NCBI GenBank assembly: GCA_002717625.1
Contig: PBEF01000003.1
Location: 58,892 to 122,891 of the forward strand
Source: Fidelibacterota bacterium
GTDB taxonomy: Bacteria > Fidelibacterota > Marinisomatia > SCGC-AAA003-L08 > D37C17
Length of the DNA stretch: 64,000 bases
Direction of reading: 5' to 3'
Translations under genes and position numbers: made by a program
Part shown: one piece after another, positions 54,841-63,037 of the stretch
Layout: each line of letters opens with the position of its first letter
Numbering within the stretch: position 1 is the stretch's first letter
Notes under the pieces: model-generated
The model's input: only the letters and a program-made list of their open reading frames with translations
Told to the model about the DNA's origin: nothing
Databases searched by the model: none

Positions 54841-56172
54841 ATGAACAAAAATTGGAAACAAAAAAAAATGCTACAACAGCCAAACTGGCCTTCTGATGAT
54901 TTAGTTCCTATTTTAGAACAAATTCAATCTTATCCCAATTTAGTTTCAATTAAAGAAATTAAGAGTTTAAAACAACATCTTGTTAATGCTTCTCAAGGAG
55001 AAGGCTTTATTATTCAAGGTGGCGATTGTGCAGAAACATTTATTGATTTTAATGCGACCATGATTGAAAATAAATTAAAAATTTTATTACAAATGTCTGC
55101 TATTATTCAATATATAACTAAAACTAATATTATTAGGATTGGTAGAATTGCAGGTCAGTTTTTTAAACCACGAACCAATGAATTTGAAATTAGAAATAAT
55201 TTAAAATTACCCTCTTATCGTGGAGATGGAATTAATAGTCTTGAGTTTTCTAAAGAAGCAAGAAAGCATAATCCTAAAAGATTATTGCAATCATATCATC
55301 AATCTGCAGCAACAATGAATTTAATTAGAAATTTAACTATGACAGGATATGCTCATATTAATAATATTAAATCATGGAATTTTTCTCCCTTAGAAAATAC
55401 TGAATATGTTAAAAAATATAATATGATTGCTAAACAAATTCAAGATATTTTAACCTTTACGCATCATGGCAATAATAGTCTTTTCCCAAATTTATTATAT
55501 AATACAGTTTTTACATCGCACGAGGCATTAGTTTTAGATTATGAAAATGCTTTTATTGCAGAAGAAAACAAAAAATATTATGATTGTTCTGGGCATATGT
55601 TATGGGTTGGTGATAGAACGCGTTTTATTGGTTCTGCTCATATTGAATTTGTCTCTCAAATTGAAAATCCTATAGGTATTAAAATTGGACCAAAAATTAG
55701 CATTGATGATATTTTATTATTATGCCAAAAAATTAATCCTCAAAATCAACATGGAAAAATTTCTTTTATAATACGTTTAGGTATAAATTATATGCAGGAT
55801 TTATTGCCTAAATTAATTGATGAAGTAGAAAAGCATTCCTTGAATGTATTATGGCTTTGTGATCCTATGCATGGAAATACAATTCTTACAGATAAGGGTA
55901 TTAAAACCAGAAATTTTGATACAATTAAAAAAGAAATAGAGTTGTTTTTTCAAATTCATAATCAATATGGTACTATCCCAGGAGGATTACATTTCGAATT
56001 AACAGGTGATAGTGTAACAGAGTGCATAGGTGGCATTAAAAACATTCAACATCAGGACTTAGATGAATATTATCAAACGGCATGTGATCCTAGATTAAAT
56101 AATGAACAAAGTTTAGAGATGGCATTTTTAACTGCAGAGTTATTGCAAAAAAGGAGAAATAATAGTGAATAA
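54841..56172 (+). CDS. Class II (plant-type) DAHP synthase
   Basis: This 443-residue enzyme condenses PEP and erythrose-4-phosphate in the first shikimate step. It matches the class II family: FIIQGGDCAETFIDFNA near residue 57, RIGRIAGQFFKPRTNEFE, LPSYRGDGIN, TSHEALVLDYENAF, DCSGHMLWVGDRTR, GIKIGPKISIDD and LWLCDPMHGNT, ending GGLHFELTGDSVTECIGG. Length fits the bacterial class II type. It lies 2 bp after uvrA and overlaps the following aminotransferase gene by 8 bp. Confidence 0.93.
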   Translation: MNKNWKQKKMLQQPNWPSDDLVPILEQIQSYPNLVSIKEIKSLKQHLVNASQGEGFIIQGGDCAETFIDFNATMIENKLKILLQMSAIIQYITKTNIIRIGRIAGQFFKPRTNEFEIRNNLKLPSYRGDGINSLEFSKEARKHNPKRLLQSYHQSAATMNLIRNLTMTGYAHINNIKSWNFSPLENTEYVKKYNMIAKQIQDILTFTHHGNNSLFPNLLYNTVFTSHEALVLDYENAFIAEENKKYYDCSGHMLWVGDRTRFIGSAHIEFVSQIENPIGIKIGPKISIDDILLLCQKINPQNQHGKISFIIRLGINYMQDLLPKLIDEVEKHSLNVLWLCDPMHGNTILTDKGIKTRNFDTIKKEIELFFQIHNQYGTIPGGLHFELTGDSVTECIGGIKNIQHQDLDEYYQTACDPRLNNEQSLEMAFLTAELLQKRRNNSE

Positions 56173-57496
56173 TTTATTAATTACAGGTTATGGTGATGAC
56201 TTAAATATTAATGGTATTAGATTAGGAGATTTATCTCCTAAAGATCATGAAACGATTGAATTGGATAAGGGAGGTCAAAATTATAGTCCTTTAGAAAATG
56301 TTGTAGTCTCTCATGTTAAAGATTCATCTACATTAATTTGTAGAAAACCTGCTAAGAATGAAATTGATAAATATGTTGAAGAGGAGTTATTAGATGGTTT
56401 ATGTTGTTATTCTGCAGTTAATCAAGGTCAATTAAATCAAACGATTGTAGATGCAGTAATTCATCATTTAAATAATGAAAAAATTCCAACTGTTCCACGA
56501 TCTATTAGACATAAATATATGAGTGGTTTTTTATTAGCTAGCACAGCTTTTACAGAAATGGATCGAGTAGTACCAAAAGTTGCTGGTGTAGAATCTTGGG
56601 AATTGACTTTTAAATTATGTAGACGTTGGGGTTATGAGGTTAAAAACATTCCTGCAAATAAATGTATTATTGTTGGTGCTACAGGAAATTTTCATGGGAG
56701 GTCAATGGCTGCTACTTCTATGTCTGATGACCCTGATACGCAAAATAATTTTGGCCCATTTTTACCAGGGATAGAGCTTGTTCCTTTTAATGATTTTGAT
56801 GCATTAAAAAAATTGTTTGAAGAAAAAGGAGAATATATTGCTGCTTTTTCTGTAGAGCCTATTCAAGGTGAGGCCGGAGTAATTATTCCAGATGAAGATT
56901 ATTGGCCAAAAGTAGCCAAACTTTGTAAAAAACATAATATATTACTAGCTTTTGATGAAGTACAAACAGGATTTGGAAGGACGGGTAAAAATTTTGCTCA
57001 TCAACTATATAATGTGAAGCCAGATATTATGGGTTGTGGTAAAGCTGCAGGAGGAGGCATATTACCTGTATCATTTGTAGCAGGAAGAGATGATGTTGTA
57101 GGAGTTTTAACACCAGGATCAGAGGGCTCAACGTTTGGAGGATATCCTTTAGCATCAGTTGTAGGAATTTATGCTATTAAATCTTTAATTGATGAACAAT
57201 TAACTCAAAATGCAAATATTAGAGGACAACAATTAATAAGTGGATTAAATCAGATTAAAAATGATTTTCCAGATAAAATTAAAGAGGTTCGAGGTAAAGG
57301 ATTATTAACAGCATTTGAAATGCATAATGCAACTCATTTAGATGGTCATAAGGTATCTGTTAATTTGTTATCTCAAGGTATTTATGCTAAAGAAACACAT
57401 CATAGTACGGTTCGTTTAGCTCCAGCCTTAACTATCAATGAATCTCAAGTTAATACTTTATTAACTGCAATTAGACAGGTAATAAAAGATATATAA
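56165..57496 (+). CDS. Class III PLP-dependent aminotransferase (ornithine/acetylornithine aminotransferase-like)
   Basis: A 443-residue fold-type I aminotransferase. Motifs include GVESWELTFKLCRRWGYEV (equal to the G(A/T)EAxExAxKxAR helix), VGATGNFHGRSMAATSMS, SVEPIQGEAGVIIPDED, LLAFDEVQTGFGRTG and CGKAAGGGILPVS with the PLP lysine. EGSTFGGYPLASVVG follows. These resemble RocD/ArgD, but the N-terminal substrate region is diverged and about 40 residues longer, and the LGKALGGG is CGKAAGGG. The exact substrate is uncertain. The start is GTG behind AAAAGGAG, overlapping the DAHP synthase gene. Confidence 0.85.
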   Translation: MNNLLITGYGDDLNINGIRLGDLSPKDHETIELDKGGQNYSPLENVVVSHVKDSSTLICRKPAKNEIDKYVEEELLDGLCCYSAVNQGQLNQTIVDAVIHHLNNEKIPTVPRSIRHKYMSGFLLASTAFTEMDRVVPKVAGVESWELTFKLCRRWGYEVKNIPANKCIIVGATGNFHGRSMAATSMSDDPDTQNNFGPFLPGIELVPFNDFDALKKLFEEKGEYIAAFSVEPIQGEAGVIIPDEDYWPKVAKLCKKHNILLAFDEVQTGFGRTGKNFAHQLYNVKPDIMGCGKAAGGGILPVSFVAGRDDVVGVLTPGSEGSTFGGYPLASVVGIYAIKSLIDEQLTQNANIRGQQLISGLNQIKNDFPDKIKEVRGKGLLTAFEMHNATHLDGHKVSVNLLSQGIYAKETHHSTVRLAPALTINESQVNTLLTAIRQVIKDI

Positions 57497-57549
57497 TAGT
57501 TTGTTAAAATTTATTAAACTATAGTAATTAATTTGTTTTATTTTTAGCT

Positions 57550-57912
57550 ATGTATAAAATATTTTATATCTTATTTCCTATATTATTATTATCATGTAAG
57601 AGTGATGCTGAATTAGCTATGGAAAGAGGTATTGCTCTGTATGATTGGAATAAGCTAGATCAGGCTATTATAGAGTTTAATAAAGTAAAATATTTACTTA
57701 ATTATACGAAAGATGAATCATTGGCCTCTGTTGAATTATTAGCTCAGGCCCATTTTAATTTAGGTATTACTTATGCTAAAATGCATTTGTATTCTCAGGC
57801 AGAGCAAGAGTTATTAACTGCCATTGAATTAATTCCTAGTAAAGAATATCGCGATGTATTAAATATGGTGCGTTCAAAAATGCAACCGGCATCTGATAAT
57901 ACTCAGTCTTAA
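57550..57912 (+). CDS. Small TPR lipoprotein
   Basis: A 120-residue protein with a lipoprotein signal (FYILFPILLLSCKSD; lipobox LLSC, Cys at 16). About two TPR-like units follow: AMERGIALYDWNKLDQAIIE and AQAHFNLGITYAKMHLYSQA. It probably sits on the periplasmic face of a membrane as a small adaptor. I see no more specific family. Its stop directly abuts the convergent SDR gene. A Shine-Dalgarno is not evident. Confidence 0.65.
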   Translation: MYKIFYILFPILLLSCKSDAELAMERGIALYDWNKLDQAIIEFNKVKYLLNYTKDESLASVELLAQAHFNLGITYAKMHLYSQAEQELLTAIELIPSKEYRDVLNMVRSKMQPASDNTQS

Positions 57913-58680
57913 TTATCCAGTAATATCTTCTCCACCATCCACTCGGATTACATTTCCTGTCATCCAACTAGATTGATAATCTGCTAATAGTGCGATGATT
58001 TCACCAATATCATTAGGTGTAGTTAAGCGTTGATGCGGGTTGTTACTAATTGCTTGTTGAATCATTTTATCTGACCCTGGAATTTTTCTTAATGCAGCAG
58101 TATCAGTAACGCCCGCCTGTATTGCATTAACACCAATTTTGTAAGGAGCAAATTCTAAGCTTAATTGTCTACAAATTGATTCTAGGCCTGCTTTAGCTAG
58201 ACTAACAGCGCCATAGCTTTGCCAATTCTTTCTACCTCCAGCACTAGTCATTGCTATAATTTGACTACCTTCAGAGAATAAATTGTTTTTAAATACAGCT
58301 TGTGTCCAATATAAAAGATTGTTAGACATAACATCCAAAGTCATATCTAAGTTTTTTTTATATAAATGATTATCATCTTCACTAATCATTGGTTTTAGTG
58401 TTCCAAATGCAATAGAATGAATTAACATTTTTATATTTATATTTGATTTAGAAGATAATTCATTAATAGCAAGTTTAATTATATCTTCATTGGCAGCATT
58501 TCCTTTGTGGAAGATAACTTGGACACCATGTTCCTCTAATGTGTGCTTTAGTGTATCGATTTCGTGCTGTTTTTTTCTTAAATAAACACCATAAATATTT
58601 ATGCCTTTTTTAGCAAGAGATTGTGCACATGCAGCACCAATACCACTAGATGCACCTAATATAATAGCCCAATTATTCAT
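57913..58680 (-). CDS. SDR-family oxidoreductase, enoyl-ACP reductase-like (Y-x6-K)
   Basis: A 255-residue Rossmann short-chain dehydrogenase with NAD(P) site ILGASSGIGAACAQSLAKKG. The active site is ITAMTSAGGRKNWQ-like, with YGAVSLAKAGLESICRQLS, where Tyr and Lys are separated by six residues. That spacing typifies FabI/FabL enoyl-ACP reductases rather than classical SDRs (Y-x3-K). GVNAIQAGVTDT and MTGNVIRVDGGEDI complete it. This suggests the last step of fatty-acid elongation, nearest to FabL. The specific family is not certain. It abuts the TPR lipoprotein gene at its end. Confidence 0.75.
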   Translation of the reverse strand: MNNWAIILGASSGIGAACAQSLAKKGINIYGVYLRKKQHEIDTLKHTLEEHGVQVIFHKGNAANEDIIKLAINELSSKSNINIKMLIHSIAFGTLKPMISEDDNHLYKKNLDMTLDVMSNNLLYWTQAVFKNNLFSEGSQIIAMTSAGGRKNWQSYGAVSLAKAGLESICRQLSLEFAPYKIGVNAIQAGVTDTAALRKIPGSDKMIQQAISNNPHQRLTTPNDIGEIIALLADYQSSWMTGNVIRVDGGEDITG

Positions 58681-58763
58681 ATATTCTTTTATAATTACAT
58701 ATATAATTCTTATTATAAAATAGTAATTATTCGAATATTAGTATATAAATAAATTTTAATATT

Positions 58764-59861
58764 ATGAAAGTTGGCATTATAGGCTTACCAAATGTAGGAA
58801 AATCTACTATATTCAATGCATTAACAGCATCGGATATACCTGCTAATAATTATCCTTTTTGTACTATCGAACCAAATGTAGGTATTGTTCCTGTTCCAGA
58901 TTCTAGATTAGATCAAATTAATCAATTTATTGAAACAAATAAGATTTTATCTACAGTAATAGAATTTGTAGATATAGCAGGTTTGGTTAAAGGTGCTAGT
59001 AAAGGAGAAGGTTTAGGAAATAAATTTTTATCTCATATTCGCAATGTAGATGCTATTGTTCATGTTGTTCGTGCTTTTGAAAATAGTGATATTACGCATG
59101 TTGAAGGTGATTTGAACCCTCTTAGAGACATTGAAATTATTGAGACAGAATTACTTCTTAAAGATATTGAAAAATTAAATAATCGTTTAGAGAAAATTAA
59201 AAAAATTAGTAAGTCAGGCGATAAATTGGCTATCCAAGAAACAAAATTATTAGATCAGGCTATTGTAGAATTAAATAATGGTAATATGTTAAATCATTTT
59301 GATTGTTCTGATGCAGAACGAAAAATTATTAAATCATGGTTTTTATTAACTGATAAACCAATTATATATTTATGTAATGTAGATGAAAAAACAATACAGT
59401 CTGAAGCTGATTTAAATGCTTATCAAAAAGTTCAAGAATATGCTGAAGCTAACAAAAACCATTGTTTAATGATTTGTGGACATTTAGAAATGGAAATTTC
59501 TAAAATTATAGATAATAATGATAAAAAAGATTTTTTAGATATGTATAATTTATCTGCTTCAGGATTAGATAAGTTGATTTCATTAGCATATAAGCAATTA
59601 GGTTTAATTACATTTTTTACAGCAGGAGAACAAGAAATCAGAGCATGGACTATTCCAAATAAATTTTATGCACCTCAGGCAGCTGGAACTATTCATACAG
59701 ATTTTGAAAAAGGTTTTATTAAGGCTGAAGTTTATCATATAAGTGATTTAATAGAATTTCATTCAGAATCTATTTTACGTGAAAAGGGTAAAATTAGACA
59801 AGAAGGTAAAGATTATATAATAAAAGATGGCGATATAATCTTTTTTAAATTTAATGTTTAG
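58764..59861 (+). CDS. ychF: Ribosome-associated ATPase YchF (Obg-like)
   Basis: The 365-residue P-loop protein is of the Obg/YchF group. It has Walker A GLPNVGKSTIFNALTASD, PFCTIEPNVGIVPVPD, FVDIAGLVKGASKGEGLGNK, VVRAFENSDITHVEG, the family-specific IYLCNVDEK in place of NKxD, LITFFTAGEQEIRAW and the C-terminal TGS domain ending VYHISDLIEFHS. It binds ATP and associates with ribosomes. Length is standard. Its stop is 5 bp from the end of the PspC gene on the other strand. Confidence 0.95.
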   Translation: MKVGIIGLPNVGKSTIFNALTASDIPANNYPFCTIEPNVGIVPVPDSRLDQINQFIETNKILSTVIEFVDIAGLVKGASKGEGLGNKFLSHIRNVDAIVHVVRAFENSDITHVEGDLNPLRDIEIIETELLLKDIEKLNNRLEKIKKISKSGDKLAIQETKLLDQAIVELNNGNMLNHFDCSDAERKIIKSWFLLTDKPIIYLCNVDEKTIQSEADLNAYQKVQEYAEANKNHCLMICGHLEMEISKIIDNNDKKDFLDMYNLSASGLDKLISLAYKQLGLITFFTAGEQEIRAWTIPNKFYAPQAAGTIHTDFEKGFIKAEVYHISDLIEFHSESILREKGKIRQEGKDYIIKDGDIIFFKFNV

Positions 59862-59866
59862 TGAAC

Positions 59867-60046
59867 TTATTCTTTATATGGAATAATTATCCATGCTATA
59901 AGATAAACTATTAATCCTCCACCTAGAAATAAAGCAACTAAAAATAATAGTCTAATAATAATTGGATCTATATCAAAGTAATCTCCAATTCCTATGCATA
60001 TTCCAGCAATTTTTTTATTTTTTTTACTGCGATATAATCTTTTCAT
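59867..60046 (-). CDS. Small PspC-domain membrane protein
   Basis: A 59-residue protein from the ATG at 60046 to TAA at 59867-59869. It is a complete single PspC domain: LYRSKKNKKIAGICIGIGDY, FDIDPIIIRLLFLVALFLGG and LIVYLIAWIIIP, with one long membrane helix pair and the DPxxxRLxF and IAWxxxP hallmarks. PspC domains act in envelope-stress signalling. Here it is free-standing. It overlaps the esterase gene upstream by an ATGA, so it is co-translated with it. Confidence 0.85.
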   Translation of the reverse strand: MKRLYRSKKNKKIAGICIGIGDYFDIDPIIIRLLFLVALFLGGGLIVYLIAWIIIPYKE

Positions 60047-60804
60047 AATAATTCCTTACATTGTTTAATGAAATTAAGAATTTTTTTATTAATTATTGGA
60101 GTATCTTGATTGGTATCAAATATATTATGATGTGCATGTTTTACTTCTAAAATTTTTTTGTTTGTTGATGATACCATCGAATGCACGATTTTAACATTTT
60201 CTTTAATTGACACTCGATCATTTTCTGAATGTATTATTAGTATAGGCGATTTAACATCTTTTAATTTCTTTAATACTACATTATTCATTTTTCTAAATTG
60301 ATTTAACGCAATTAGAGGATATTCTTTATATCCGTAAAAGTTAATAGTATCTCTTATTTCTTTAGGGAAAGCTAATTTTTTTGCTCTTTTTCTCAAAAAA
60401 TGGCATAAAACCGTATTAAGATAATTAGTGCTAAACGTTAATTTAAATTTTAATACTGTCCCACCTATAATTATGCCAGATACAGGGAATATTGAAGCTA
60501 AATATAAGCTGATTACCGCTCCCATACTACAGCCTATAATAAAAACTTGATCTGAAGTTGAAAACAATTTAGCTAATTCAATTTTTGAACAATCTAACCA
60601 ATCATTATATGAATATTTATTACAATCATCTACATTGGTTCCATGACCAGGTAAATTCTTTAGGACTACATGATAACCTTTTTGATTCAATAAATCAGCT
60701 AATACCTTTAATTCGTATGTTGTGCTTGAAAAACCATGAATTAAATATATACCAATTTTACTATCGGGGTTAAATTCATAATTATTAGGATCAAAGCGAT
60801 TCAT
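60043..60804 (-). CDS. Alpha/beta hydrolase, carboxylesterase/monoacylglycerol lipase type
   Basis: A 253-residue serine hydrolase like Est30/YvaK carboxylesterases. The oxyanion region is YLIHGFSSTTYELKVLADLL, PGHGTNVDD follows, and the nucleophile elbow is IIGCSMGAVISLYLA (Ser near 94). The catalytic Asp lies in ILIIHSENDRVSI and His in KHAHHNIF. There is a small lid region around 125-160. Substrates are probably short or medium-chain acyl esters or monoacylglycerols. It overlaps recO by 4 bp and the PspC gene by 4 bp. Confidence 0.85.
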   Translation of the reverse strand: MNRFDPNNYEFNPDSKIGIYLIHGFSSTTYELKVLADLLNQKGYHVVLKNLPGHGTNVDDCNKYSYNDWLDCSKIELAKLFSTSDQVFIIGCSMGAVISLYLASIFPVSGIIIGGTVLKFKLTFSTNYLNTVLCHFLRKRAKKLAFPKEIRDTINFYGYKEYPLIALNQFRKMNNVVLKKLKDVKSPILIIHSENDRVSIKENVKIVHSMVSSTNKKILEVKHAHHNIFDTNQDTPIINKKILNFIKQCKELL

Positions 60805-61556
60805 TCTTTAATTAAGGACATTGATTTTAGATGTTTAATATTAATAATATGAAAGGATAAATAATATAGCAAATATTGCTTAAGAGTATTTAGTTCATCA
60901 ATTGTATAATGTATATTATCATTTAATACATTAATATGAGTATTTGATATTTTTTTAATGAGCTGTAATAATTGTGTCGTTAATATTAAAGGCTTATAGT
61001 AATTATGCGGCTGTGTACATTTTGAACAGGTTAATTGTCCAAGAGTAAAATTATAATTTGCTTGTTTTAGGTTTGTATTGCATGATGCGCAGTGTTCAGT
61101 AATGGGTTGATATCCTAAATATTTTAATAGTTGAATTTGAAAAAAAACATAGTATATATGTATATCTTGATGATTAGATAAATCAATTTTATTTAATACC
61201 TTTTTTATCAGTCTAAAAATTATTTTATTTGGATTATCTGTAGTACAAATTTGATTAGCTATATCAATAATATTATATGATAAGATAATTTTTTTGTAAT
61301 CTTGATGGATTTTAAAAAAATGCTGATTGATAGATGCTTCTTTTAAAATTTGTATGTTACGCCCTGGTTTATAATAATAATGTAAATCAACAAACTGCGC
61401 TGGTTGTAAAATAGCTCTATTCGGATTTTTTAATGTGCGAGCGCCTTTTGAAATAATACTTAATTTTCCATATTCTTTTGTAAATAAATTGCAAATTAAA
61501 CTGGTATCACCATAGTGGCGTGTACTTAGAATTAAGGCTTCAGAATTATAAATCAT
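60801..61556 (-). CDS. recO: DNA repair protein RecO
   Basis: This 251-residue protein loads RecA at gaps with RecR. It has an N-terminal OB fold (EALILSTRHYGDTSLICNLF; YGKLSIISKGAR), a helical middle, and a zinc-finger-like CASCNTN...CSKC near residues 160-182. RecO of many bacteria binds the acidic tip of SSB, a tip absent from the SSB in this window but present on the SpoVG-like protein at 44063. It overlaps proS by 1 bp. Confidence 0.88.
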   Translation of the reverse strand: MIYNSEALILSTRHYGDTSLICNLFTKEYGKLSIISKGARTLKNPNRAILQPAQFVDLHYYYKPGRNIQILKEASINQHFFKIHQDYKKIILSYNIIDIANQICTTDNPNKIIFRLIKKVLNKIDLSNHQDIHIYYVFFQIQLLKYLGYQPITEHCASCNTNLKQANYNFTLGQLTCSKCTQPHNYYKPLILTTQLLQLIKKISNTHINVLNDNIHYTIDELNTLKQYLLYYLSFHIINIKHLKSMSLIKE

Positions 61557-63028
61557 TAATATGCTTTTGCAAAGATTACATTAAACTTTGCAGGTTTAGA
61601 TGTGTAGATACATTGTAATTCTTGTGTGCTCTGTGTAAATGGAATACATCTAATTGTAGCATTGGTTTCATTTTTAATATTTTCTTCTGTTTGAGCATCA
61701 CCATCCCAACCACATTCAATGAAAGCTCCTTTATTAATTAGTTGTTTAAATTCATCATAAGAATGAGTTTGAAAAGTATTTTGTTTTTGAAAATCTAATG
61801 CGTTATTAAATAAATTATTTTGAATATCTTGTAGGGTGTCATTGATTTTTGATGTCAATAATGTAATATTATCTATCATTTTTATAGAATTATCGCGTCT
61901 TACTAAAGTGATATTTTGTTTTTCCATATCACGTACACCTACTTCAATTCTAATGGGTACCCCTTTCATTTCCCATTCATTAAATTTATATCCAGGAGAT
62001 AATTTTTGTCGATTGTCAAAATAATATGTGATATTATTATCTTTACAATAATTCATGGTTTGATTTAAATAATTTTGAATTTTTAAAAGATCTTCCTCTG
62101 TTTTAAAAATAGGAACAAAAACTATTTGAATTGGAGCAATGTTTGGAGGTAGTCGGAGGCCTTTATCATCACCATGCACCATAATTAGAGCACCAAGTAA
62201 TCTTGTACTAACTCCCCAGCTTGTTGCGTAAACATATTTTTCAGTATTATCAATATCTTGAAACTTTACATCAAACGCTTTGGCAAAATTTTGCCCTAAA
62301 TAATGTGATGTGCCTGCTTGTAATGCACGTTTATCTCCCATCATTGCTTCTATGCAATATGTATCATCTGCACCTGCAAACTTTTCAGCTTCTGTTTTTT
62401 TACCACAAATTACAGGAATTCCTAAAGTATTTTGTACTACAGATTCATAAATATTTAAAATTTTTAATGTTTCCTCTTCTGCTTCTTTTGCAGTTTGATG
62501 AGCCGTGTGCCCTTCTTGCCATAAAAATTCACTTGTTCTTAAAAATAAACGAGTACGCATTTCCCATCGCACAACATTGGCCCATTGATTAATTAAAATA
62601 GGTAAATCACGATATGAATTAATCCATTTTCTATACATAGACCAGATGACAGTTTCACTAGTTGGTCTTACAATAATTTCTTCTTCTAATTTAGATTCTG
62701 GATCTGGAATTAAATCTGTTTTATCTTCATTATGAGTTAATCTTGAATGAGTAACAATAGCACATTCTTTAGCAAAGCCTTCAACATGTTCTGATTCTTT
62801 AGCCAGGAATGATTTAGGAATAAATAATGGGAAATAGGCATTAATATGTCCTGTCTTTTTAAATTCTTTATCTAAGGTATCTTTTAATTTTTCCCATAAT
62901 TGATAGCCATAAGGACGGATAACCATTGTCCCTTTAACAGGACCATAATCAGCTAATTCTGCTTTTGTAATTACATCTGTATACCATTTAGAGTAATTTT
63001 CACTCTTTGGAGTTACGCCTTTTGACAT
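61556..63028 (-). CDS. proS: Prolyl-tRNA synthetase, archaeal/eukaryote-like short type
   Basis: A 490-residue class II aminoacyl-tRNA synthetase of the type without the bacterial editing (INS) insertion. Motifs include MVIRPYGYQLWEKLKDTLDK, AYFPLFIPKSFL, IVRPTSETVIWSMYRKWI (motif 2 with its Arg), RTRLFLRTSEFLWQEGHTAH, YATSWGVSTRLLGALIMVHG (motif 3) and the anticodon-binding domain. The C-terminal Cys/zinc-like region ends KFNVIFAKAY. This type is common in Bacteroidota and related bacteria. It is 9 bp downstream of the aldolase gene. Confidence 0.93.
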   Translation of the reverse strand: MSKGVTPKSENYSKWYTDVITKAELADYGPVKGTMVIRPYGYQLWEKLKDTLDKEFKKTGHINAYFPLFIPKSFLAKESEHVEGFAKECAIVTHSRLTHNEDKTDLIPDPESKLEEEIIVRPTSETVIWSMYRKWINSYRDLPILINQWANVVRWEMRTRLFLRTSEFLWQEGHTAHQTAKEAEEETLKILNIYESVVQNTLGIPVICGKKTEAEKFAGADDTYCIEAMMGDKRALQAGTSHYLGQNFAKAFDVKFQDIDNTEKYVYATSWGVSTRLLGALIMVHGDDKGLRLPPNIAPIQIVFVPIFKTEEDLLKIQNYLNQTMNYCKDNNITYYFDNRQKLSPGYKFNEWEMKGVPIRIEVGVRDMEKQNITLVRRDNSIKMIDNITLLTSKINDTLQDIQNNLFNNALDFQKQNTFQTHSYDEFKQLINKGAFIECGWDGDAQTEENIKNETNATIRCIPFTQSTQELQCIYTSKPAKFNVIFAKAY

Positions 63029-63037
63029 TTTAACCTC

